Part shown: positions 6,756 to 12,935 of the stretch, piece by piece | Numbering within the stretch: the stretch's first letter is position 1 | Layout: every line of letters begins with the position of its first letter | NCBI GenBank assembly: GCA_019310865.1 | Contig: JAFDDL010000035.1 | Location: forward strand, 1-14,313 | Length of the DNA stretch: 14,313 nucleotides | Reading direction: 5' to 3' | Source: Deltaproteobacteria bacterium | GTDB lineage: Bacteria > Desulfobacterota > Desulfobacteria > Desulfobacterales > JAFDDL01 | Program-made: the position numbers and the translations under genes | Notes under the pieces: model-generated | Seen by the model: the letters and a program-made list of their open reading frames with translations, nothing else | What the model was told of the DNA's origin: nothing | Databases searched by the model: none

Positions 6756-9700
6756 GGCTTGCCTCCCTTCATTCTCCGGTTTCCAGCTTCGATCTCATTG
6801 GCCAGCAGGGGGCCAAAAACGCGGCCGGCAAGCGCCTCAAATGTTTGCTCCGGCGCTGCGGTAATATCCATGAGGGGATCGGAGACGCCAAATAGGCGCG
6901 AAACGGAAGCATCCGCTGCCTCACCTGGAAAGCCGGGACTGCCCAACCATTTTTTGCGGGCCGCAGCCAGCGCCCTAAATCGGCTTTCCGCACTGTCCGG
7001 CTCTTTCAAGGCAGCCACATAGGCGTGCGAAGCGATGGGGAAAAACCGAGTCGGCTCCCCCTGCCCGGCTGTGAAAATCGCCACCAGATCGATCAAAAGC
7101 TGCTGGGCGATATGGGCAATTGGCTTAAATCCATAGACGTCGGATCCTTTTTTTCCACGCCCCACCATCAGGGACGACACGTCGGCGTCGGGCGCAGATG
7201 CTGCGTTTATCAACAGGTGGTCAATCCAAAGCGCCAGCTTTCGGTGGACCGTAATCTTACCAAAGGTGGTGCAGATTCTGCCTTCGGGCCATCGATTCGC
7301 CACCTGGCCGGTGAGATGGATCGTGTCCATGTCCAGATCAACGGGAATCGGATCGCATTTATCGCCGCTCATTTTCCGGGCAGCAGCTTCCCGGATTGGC
7401 TCGGCCGCCGCTGCCAGGTCTTCAAATAAACAGCTTCCCGCAGCACCCGGCGGAAGCCGGCCGCCGGCCTGAAGGAGCTGATGGACGCATTCTAAATTGC
7501 TTCCAGCCAGCATCTGATCCAGAATGAACTGCCCCAGATGAAAGGTTTCCAGCGAATCGGGCACCAGCGGTTCGCGCTGGTCGATGACCGAAAGATCGTC
7601 CTGTAGCAAAATCCCCAATCGATGGCGAAGCAAATAGGCTGCCGGGGATCGGAAAAAGCGAATGAAATCTTCAACGGAAACCATGGGTGCCCGATCCGGG
7701 GCATCCGCCGGCAAAGCGTCGGGAAAAAATGGCGGCGGCGGCTGGCCAGGCCCTTGTTCCGCCCGGGCCCCGGCCAGATATTCGGTTGAATAGCTGAACA
7801 GGTCCGGCGTCCGGGAAGAAAAATAATCGCTGTGAAAGGGATGAAGCGGGTGGCGTGTCACCAGCTGTGCTTCAAGGGATCGATAACCTTCCGGTAAGTC
7901 AGTCGTGGAAGTGTCGGCCGGACGATACCTTTCACAGAGTGCATCGATCAACTCGTCCACCACCACCGACGGTGGCTTGACGCTGTTGTCCCGAATATCG
8001 CGCCCCACATAGGAGATGATCAGTCGGGATTCAGCCGATAAAATGGCTTCCAGAAACAGATACCGGTCGTCATGGCGAACCGATCGATCACCCGGGCGCG
8101 GCGAGGCGGCAAGCAGGTCAAACCCCAAGGTCGGCTGCCGTCGCGGAAAATCGGCATCGTTCATTCCCATGAGATAGACCACTTCAAATGGAATGCTTCG
8201 CATGGGAAGCAGGTTGCAGAAGGTCACACCGCCGGATAGAAATCCGCGGGTGGCGCTTCGGTCCTCAACCATTTCGGTCACCCACTGGGATACAACGTTC
8301 AGGTCCACCGGATCGCGATAGTCTGCGGTCTCGGTCTGCGTCGCCAGCTGGGCCAGGGTGTCTCTGATAAATTGATGTTCATGGTCATTGCCGGGCTCGC
8401 GGGAGATGAGACCATGAAGCCCCTCGATCAAAATCGCCTGCCATCCGGCGGGTGAATGGGGCTTTGAAAACTGCTTTAGCACGTGAAAAAGCCTGGCGCA
8501 GAAAGTGGACATAAAGCCCACTATTTGCGTATCCTGACCTTCCACATGGGTGATGGGATAAATGCCGCCGAACAGTTCGGGAACGGCCTCATCGGGCATG
8601 GCCATACCGATCAGAAGCCGATCCAGGCCGAATTGCCAGGTGTTTTCGTTAAATTCCGGCTGTCCACAGCGGCTTCGGTGCGCCGCATCCATGGCCCATC
8701 GAACACCGGCATCCACCAGCCATCGGCTTGCGCTCTCCACCGCTTCGGCGCTCAAGCCAAATCGATCTCGTACCGGATCAAGGCTCAGAAAATCGATCAC
8801 ATCCCGAATGGTCAACCGACTTTTGGCAAGAACAAACAGGTGTAAAAAGGCCTTGATCACCAGGGCCTCGTAGCGAATTGCACGATCGGCAATCTGATAG
8901 GGTATAAAGGCCTTCCGGTCGATTGCCCTGTGGCCGAAAATCGCGTCGATGTAAGGTGAATAGCAATCCACATCGGGCACCATCACCGCCACGTCGTGTG
9001 GAAACAGCGCCGGGTGCGTTTCAAACAGGTCCAGCAGCTGATCGTGCAGCACCTGGACTTCGCGCATGGGGCTGTGACAAACATGAATCGATATGGATCG
9101 ATCCGACGGGGAAACCGCCGACGGCGATCGGCCTTGGGACGTCAGGCCCTGCAGATTCAATATGTCGGACTGAAGCCGGTGGAGAAGCGTTGGATGGGTG
9201 TCATCCGACATCGAATCTTCAAACAGATCCGCATCATATTCACCATAGGCGCCCGCCTCTTCGATGATTTGCTGAAATTCCCGTCCGACACGCCCCAGTG
9301 AGGCCAGCAGGGGATGGCCCATTTCCAGGTGTGGGTCCCAGTCACCACCCGGGTTATTGGCATCTGCATCACGCAAGGTGCGGTCGATTTCTTTTTGCGA
9401 TCGGGTATCCGCCCAATACTCCCGGCACGGGCTCAACAGGAACAGATGGACCTGCACCGTATCGGGCAGCGCCGCCAATACGTTTATGTATAGCGGCGGC
9501 AGGGTGGAAATGCCAAACAGCGATATTCGGGGCGGCAGCCCGTCAAAGCCGGCCGTTCCATTTTTCAACGCCTTGAAATATCGGTCCGCCACCGATGCGA
9601 TATGTATGTCCCCTAAGTGCGCCCGGATCGCATTCCACAGATGCGGTTGCCAGCGCATGTCGGCTCGAATCAGATTGGCCGCCTGGGAATCCACCTGCCA

Positions 9701-10144
9701 ACGTTGCACCATGTCCGGCCGGTAGACAGCGTACTGATCAAACACCCGGGCAATCCGTCGGGATAGCTGGTAGCGTTTGATCATGCGCCCATCGCCGGAA
9801 AGATAGCGTTTCAGGAGACCGAAATCTTTGTGAGACAGCAGCGACGGCAGCAGGGACAAAATGGCCCATGTCATGGTTTTCGGATTGCAGGCGGATGTGT
9901 CTTCGGGATCCACGCCAAGGGTTTTGGAAAAAATGTTTTCAATCAAGGTTCGGGGAAACGGATGGTAGCCGTTGGCCCAGATTCCCAGCCGCTTGGACAG
10001 GGCCATTTTGAGCCATACGGCGATCCCCTGGGTCTGTATTCCGACCCACTCTGCGATCCCGGGTGCCGGCAAGGGATCTTTCAGGATGTCGGCGAGGGCG
10101 TCCGCCAGTTTTTCGAGCCGGTTGCTGCGATGCAGATGAAGCAT
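6752..10144 (-). CDS. recC: RecBCD enzyme subunit RecC (Chi recognition)
   Basis: RecC holds RecB and RecD together, splits the DNA strands and reads the Chi sequence in the 3' strand; its helicase-like domains are catalytically dead. The protein has 1130 residues (E. coli 1122). Family signatures: the N-terminal WVGIQTQGIAVWLKMALSKR (33-52) followed by GIWANGYHPFP (54-64), equivalent to the QSNGMARWL...FPFP region of E. coli; then GGVTFCNLLPMRSIPFEVVY (638-657) and GMNDADFPR (660-668). Next come GFDLL (674-678), DDRYLFLEAILSA (692-704) and SYVGRDIRDNS (711-721), nearly identical to the E. coli block. No intact Walker A was seen, as expected. The ATG at 10142-10144 has only a weak Shine-Dalgarno. 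It is the first gene of the recC-recB-recD cluster, with no ptrA protease gene between recC and recB as there is in E. coli. Confidence 0.95.
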   Translation of the reverse strand: MLHLHRSNRLEKLADALADILKDPLPAPGIAEWVGIQTQGIAVWLKMALSKRLGIWANGYHPFPRTLIENIFSKTLGVDPEDTSACNPKTMTWAILSLLPSLLSHKDFGLLKRYLSGDGRMIKRYQLSRRIARVFDQYAVYRPDMVQRWQVDSQAANLIRADMRWQPHLWNAIRAHLGDIHIASVADRYFKALKNGTAGFDGLPPRISLFGISTLPPLYINVLAALPDTVQVHLFLLSPCREYWADTRSQKEIDRTLRDADANNPGGDWDPHLEMGHPLLASLGRVGREFQQIIEEAGAYGEYDADLFEDSMSDDTHPTLLHRLQSDILNLQGLTSQGRSPSAVSPSDRSISIHVCHSPMREVQVLHDQLLDLFETHPALFPHDVAVMVPDVDCYSPYIDAIFGHRAIDRKAFIPYQIADRAIRYEALVIKAFLHLFVLAKSRLTIRDVIDFLSLDPVRDRFGLSAEAVESASRWLVDAGVRWAMDAAHRSRCGQPEFNENTWQFGLDRLLIGMAMPDEAVPELFGGIYPITHVEGQDTQIVGFMSTFCARLFHVLKQFSKPHSPAGWQAILIEGLHGLISREPGNDHEHQFIRDTLAQLATQTETADYRDPVDLNVVSQWVTEMVEDRSATRGFLSGGVTFCNLLPMRSIPFEVVYLMGMNDADFPRRQPTLGFDLLAASPRPGDRSVRHDDRYLFLEAILSAESRLIISYVGRDIRDNSVKPPSVVVDELIDALCERYRPADTSTTDLPEGYRSLEAQLVTRHPLHPFHSDYFSSRTPDLFSYSTEYLAGARAEQGPGQPPPPFFPDALPADAPDRAPMVSVEDFIRFFRSPAAYLLRHRLGILLQDDLSVIDQREPLVPDSLETFHLGQFILDQMLAGSNLECVHQLLQAGGRLPPGAAGSCLFEDLAAAAEPIREAAARKMSGDKCDPIPVDLDMDTIHLTGQVANRWPEGRICTTFGKITVHRKLALWIDHLLINAASAPDADVSSLMVGRGKKGSDVYGFKPIAHIAQQLLIDLVAIFTAGQGEPTRFFPIASHAYVAALKEPDSAESRFRALAAARKKWLGSPGFPGEAADASVSRLFGVSDPLMDITAAPEQTFEALAGRVFGPLLANEIEAGNRRMKGGKP

Positions 10145-10276
10145 GGGCGATATATGAGAGCTGTGGTTTCGTTTTTTCTATAGCAATGTCATTTATCAAA
10201 CATAATTTTGATGGCGTCGAAAAAAAGCAGGTTTTGCGAGTTCATCAATTTTAAGAAATCATTTTACCACAGCGAA

Positions 10277-10328
10277 CACAGGAAAGCCAGGACTCCAGAG
10301 ATCACAGGAAAGCGCAGACTCCGGAGAA
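10277..10328. repeat. Imperfect 26-base tandem duplication upstream of recC
   Basis: Two adjacent units (10277-10302 and 10303-10328) share CACAGGAAAGC, an ACTCC core and a GAGA end. The second contains the 8-bp palindrome CTCCGGAG. An ACCACAGCGAACACAGG-like stretch begins just before, at 10267, resembling a repeat I have seen between genes of environmental bacteria. The 10145-10353 gap otherwise holds an A+T-rich leader of recC in which I find no convincing -35/-10 pair and no gene. Confidence 0.5.
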
Positions 10329-10353
10329 AAAGCTGAAAATGGCATGGAAAAAT

Positions 10354-10389
10354 AAAAGCGGGAGGACCCACTACGATCCACCCGCTTTT
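10354..10389 (-). terminator. Symmetric rho-independent terminator closing the peptide cassette
   Basis: AAAAGCGGG (10354-10362) and CCCGCTTTT (10381-10389) form a perfect 9-bp stem around an 18-base loop that can extend with a GGA/TCC pairing. On the minus strand the stem ends in a T-rich tail (CGCTTTTATTTTT). On the plus strand it ends in CTTTTTGTTG, so it may work both ways. It begins 27 bases after the stop codon of the repeat peptide and separates that unit from recC. Confidence 0.85.
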
Positions 10390-10416
10390 TGTTGAAATCG
10401 CATTCGCCGGTTAGGG

Positions 10417-10602
10417 TCAGACAGGTGCGTGACATGCAGGTGCATGGCATGCGGGCGAATGGCAAGAGGGTGCATGACACGACGGTGCGTGGCAGGACGG
10501 CGCATGGCATGACGGAGCATGGCATGACGGAGCATGACATGACGGGGCATGACAACTGGCCGCTGAAGACACCTTCTTTTCTACCTTCTTGGTTTCCAGC
10601 AT
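10417..10602 (-). CDS. SCHAP-repeat peptide, candidate RiPP precursor
   Basis: This 61-residue peptide is unlike any family I can name. Residues 1-15 form a short charged leader (MLETKKVEKKVSSAA; four Lys, two Glu). Residues 16-60 are nine tandem pentapeptides: six SCHAP, one SCHSP, two ACHAP; a single Val ends the chain. Cys, His and Pro are invariant in all nine units. Every DNA unit is different, with mostly silent changes: five serine codons (AGT, TCA, TCC, TCG, TCT), four alanine, three proline and both Cys and His codons are used. That is a mark of selection on the protein. AAAGGAGGTGATT (10605-10617) gives a near-full anti-16S match four to five bases before the ATG. It lies 34 bases after a cobalamin-type radical SAM gene and 27 bases before a terminator. 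I infer that the enzyme modifies the repeats, at Cys or at neighbouring His/Ala/Pro. An unmodified metal- or thiol-binding peptide is the alternative. Confidence 0.85.
   Translation of the reverse strand: MLETKKVEKKVSSAASCHAPSCHAPSCHAPSCHAPSCHAPSCHAPSCHSPACHAPACHAPV
10423..10557 (-). repeat. Nine 15-base units encoding the CHxP ladder
   Basis: Nine contiguous 15-base units with no spacers encode the pentapeptide ladder. On the minus strand each follows TCN-TGY-CAY-GCN-CCN, apart from AGT in unit 1, TCG (Ser) at position four of unit 7 and GCA (Ala) at position one of units 8 and 9. No two units are identical at the DNA level. Confidence 0.9.
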
Positions 10603-10604
10603 TC

Positions 10605-10617
10605 AATCACCTCCTTT
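10605..10617 (-). promoter_or_regulatory. Exceptionally strong ribosome binding site of the repeat peptide
   Basis: The minus strand reads AAAGGAGGTGATT, pairing with nearly the whole anti-Shine-Dalgarno tail of 16S rRNA, with AGGAGGTGA ending four bases before the ATG. It decides the reading frame and start, and it suggests the peptide is made in excess over the enzyme encoded upstream, whose own start has no clear site. Confidence 0.9.
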
Positions 10618-10636
10618 CTAGTATTTTTATTGTTGC

Positions 10637-12655
10637 TCATTCGAGAACGATAAAATTCAGTTCCCGAAGTCCTTCCATCGCCTCCTGACAGGCGTGGGTA
10701 AAGGCGGAAATATCCATTCCTTTCCCGTGCAGCGAATACATCTGACGGGAAATTCCACTGACGGGTGTCTGCCCGTCGCACCGGGACAGAAAATCGATCC
10801 CGAACGCGTTGACCTGGGTTACCGCCAGTTCGTTGCCCGCCTGGATGAAAATCAGAGACGTGGGTGTTTCCGAATACTCAGGACGGAATTGATCGGATTT
10901 CATATCGGCAATAATGGCCGGCAAATCGTATGTAAAATGCCCGATGACCAGGTTCGGATTTTGCCGAGGCCGCCACTGCCGGCAGCCACTCAGGTCCACC
11001 GTAGCAGTGGGCGGAATGTTCGGGAATTTCCCCACTTCAATGGCCTTTGTTTCATAGTCAACAACCGCTGGTAAATGGCGCCAACTGATCACGGGACTAC
11101 GTTGAAATCGCGTTGAGGCATATTGGGGGAAATATCGATAGCAGTCCGCCGGGTCCAAGGTGAGCGCCTTTCGGTCCCGTTCGTCTCTGAGCCACCCAAG
11201 CCAGTCAAAAAACAGGTCGCTCACCGAAGCATCCGTGGCCATTGCCAGCAAAAGCATCGACTTGGGATACAGGTTCACCATAATCGGGAAAAAACCGACC
11301 AGATCATACAGCCGCTTAAGATCCATGGCACGGGTGGGCAGATTATAAAAACTGCTGAACACGTCCCGGTGCCCATCGATGAGGGAATCATCGGAAGCCA
11401 GGCGGCGTCCATCGTCAAACTCGAGACCCATGGAAAAATAGGTATCAACCTGTCGAACCAGCTCAGACAAATACCGCGTATAGAGTTCAGTTCCCGGCAG
11501 AACCGTCGGAAGCTGAAGAAGCGGATTGCTGTTTCCCTGAACCCCGGTTTTCAATGCCAGCGTCAGGGTCGCATCCACATCGGCTTTTTCTTCTTCCGGG
11601 AACCCGATCACAAAGCTCAAGGTGGGCACCATGCCCTGGTCGGTGGTTTCCCGGACACGCTGGTAGAGAATATTATCGTCTATCTGCTTTCGAATAAACG
11701 CCAGCGTCTTCTTAGACCCGGAATCGATTCCGTAGCACATTGATTCGCAGCCGGCCGCCTTCATCAGGCGAAGCATATCGGCATCCACGGTATCGAGCCT
11801 GGAGATACAGTACCATGGCAGCCGGTTGAGCTTTTCATCGATGATCGCGTGGCAGAAATCCTTCACGAAGCGATGGTTGGCGGTAAATTGGTCATAGGCA
11901 AGAAGAAAACATTCCGCGCCCCGCTCATGGGCAAGATGGCGCATCTCTTTCACGAGTCGATCGATGGAATACGTCCGCGTTCGTCGTCGCCAAAGAATCG
12001 ACTCGGAACAATAGACGCATCGATGGGGACAGCCCCTGCCCACTTCTATGATGGCGATGCTTCGTGGCAGCCCGCACGCATCACGATACTGCGAAAGTGG
12101 CGGTAAAAAGCGGTAATCGGGCAGGGGAAGCGCATCCAGGTTGTCCAGAAGCGGCCGGTCTTCGGTTCTGATGATTTCATCATTGTCTCGGTAAGTGATA
12201 CCGCCGACTGATTTCAAGTCCTTCCCAAGAGCAACAGCGGTTGTGAGTTCCTGAAACGTCACTTCGCCTTCGCCACGCACCACCACATCGATACCGGGAA
12301 ACCGTGCCAGGGTCTCTTTGTCCACAAAAGAGGCGTTATGCCCGCCGATCACGATACGGGCGGAGGGCTTCAGGTCCTTGATGCGCTGGGCGATCTGCAC
12401 AACTGCCGGGTAGGTGGTGCACTGGGCGGAAAACGCGACCAGATCCGGTGAATCGGTCAGAATTCGTCTTGCGCATTGATCATAGATGGTGGCGTCAAGG
12501 GTCAATCTGTTTTGACGAATCGCCAATACAAAATCGTGGATGACCACCTTGTGCTCGGGACTTTGAATCTGTGTCGCCAGGTTGACAAGACCCAGCGGTG
12601 GCAGGTTATACAGGGACGCAAAATAAAACGGCGGGAAAACAAGCGTTACATTCAT
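10637..12655 (-). CDS. B12-binding radical SAM enzyme with C-terminal PqqD-like domain (putative RiPP maturase)
   Basis: The protein has 672 residues from ATG 12653-12655; a GTG two codons upstream is the other possible start, and neither has a clear Shine-Dalgarno. Residues 1 to about 140 form a Rossmann-type cobalamin-binding domain (NLPPLGLVNLA at 17-27, VIGGHNAS at 102-109, VRGEGE at 126-131) without the DxHxxG ligand motif, as in base-off enzymes of this class. Residues 195 to about 400 form the radical SAM barrel with GRGCPHRCVYC (Cys209, Cys213, Cys216 binding the 4Fe-4S cluster) and FVIGFPEE (348-355). Residues 400-560 are a helical region I cannot assign, with no SPASM-like cysteine cluster. 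Residues about 565-672 contain VNAFGIDFLSRCDG (615-628), then helix-rich sequence to the end, matching the layout of PqqD-type RiPP recognition domains. Enzymes of this class often methylate unreactive carbons. The repeat peptide directly downstream is the likely substrate. Domain calls are firm for B12 and rSAM, moderate for PqqD-like. Confidence 0.85.
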   Translation of the reverse strand: MNVTLVFPPFYFASLYNLPPLGLVNLATQIQSPEHKVVIHDFVLAIRQNRLTLDATIYDQCARRILTDSPDLVAFSAQCTTYPAVVQIAQRIKDLKPSARIVIGGHNASFVDKETLARFPGIDVVVRGEGEVTFQELTTAVALGKDLKSVGGITYRDNDEIIRTEDRPLLDNLDALPLPDYRFLPPLSQYRDACGLPRSIAIIEVGRGCPHRCVYCSESILWRRRTRTYSIDRLVKEMRHLAHERGAECFLLAYDQFTANHRFVKDFCHAIIDEKLNRLPWYCISRLDTVDADMLRLMKAAGCESMCYGIDSGSKKTLAFIRKQIDDNILYQRVRETTDQGMVPTLSFVIGFPEEEKADVDATLTLALKTGVQGNSNPLLQLPTVLPGTELYTRYLSELVRQVDTYFSMGLEFDDGRRLASDDSLIDGHRDVFSSFYNLPTRAMDLKRLYDLVGFFPIMVNLYPKSMLLLAMATDASVSDLFFDWLGWLRDERDRKALTLDPADCYRYFPQYASTRFQRSPVISWRHLPAVVDYETKAIEVGKFPNIPPTATVDLSGCRQWRPRQNPNLVIGHFTYDLPAIIADMKSDQFRPEYSETPTSLIFIQAGNELAVTQVNAFGIDFLSRCDGQTPVSGISRQMYSLHGKGMDISAFTHACQEAMEGLRELNFIVLE

Positions 12656-12755
12656 TATCACACACTGCTATTGGCAGTATCGACGGGTTACATGTGTGTA
12701 TTTTTTCCAAGTCTTGCTTATACGTCCTACCATAGATGCCGGGAGCGTGCAATAA

Positions 12756-12779
12756 TTCGTTCACGTGCACGTGAACGAA
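12756..12779. promoter_or_regulatory. Perfect 24-bp palindrome in the divergent promoter region
   Basis: The centre reads TTCACGTGCACGTGAA, flanked by TTCG and CGAA, giving 24 bases identical to their reverse complement and containing two abutting CACGTG boxes. It has no loop, so it suits a dimeric repressor or activator (TetR-like operators are often full palindromes) rather than a terminator. It lies about 100 bases upstream of the radical SAM start and 156 upstream of the exonuclease start, so it could control either or both. The regulator is not in the window. Confidence 0.7.
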
Positions 12780-12811
12780 CCCCGTGATGTGAATTCCGTC
12801 TGATTAACCAT

Positions 12812-12907
12812 GCCCGTTTTCATATCTGAAAACCAAGTGTGCTTAGGGCTCAAATCCGCGCGAAACGGGCAAGCCTTAAACCCACCAGAGGCGGGCAAGA
12901 TTTTAAC
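12812..12907. repeat. Inverted and direct repeats upstream of sbcB
   Basis: GCCCGTTT (12812-12819) can pair with AAACGGGC (12863-12870). It overlaps a small hairpin TTTTCA-TATC-TGAAAA (12817-12832). The segment starting CGGGCAAG at 12866-12881 recurs at 12892-12907 (13 of 16 bases the same, 26-base period), so the left arm could pair with either copy. CCCACC-AGA-GGCGGG (12881-12895) is a further near-perfect hairpin. This could be a folded 5' leader of sbcB or a degenerate REP-like element. I recognise no known riboswitch consensus. Confidence 0.4.
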
Positions 12908-12935
12908 TTGCATTTACAAGCGGTTACAGGTATGC

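Noticed and set aside
3396..9780. Many open frames antisense to recB and recC
   Set aside because: They are shadows of G+C-rich genes whose own frames carry full sets of RecB and RecC motifs.
10423..10557. Possible CRISPR or non-coding satellite
   Set aside because: Units are 15 bases with no spacers, and the variation falls at third codon positions of one frame.
10259..10606. Longer minus-strand frame over the repeats (TTG start, SC-x-VMP-like repeats, 115 codons)
   Set aside because: Its repeat residues vary irregularly, it depends on a TTG start lying within the ribosome binding site region, and it runs through the terminator. In the SCHAP frame almost all DNA differences between units are silent, so that frame is the coding one.
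10389..10688. Plus-strand frame with TEHGM-like repeats
   Set aside because: It is the antisense shadow of the 15-base units; it has no ribosome binding site and overlaps the end of the radical SAM gene and the strong minus-strand start signal.
12841..12910. Cobalamin or c-di-GMP riboswitch
   Set aside because: No B12-box or GEMM consensus could be found on either strand, although a B12-using enzyme lies nearby.
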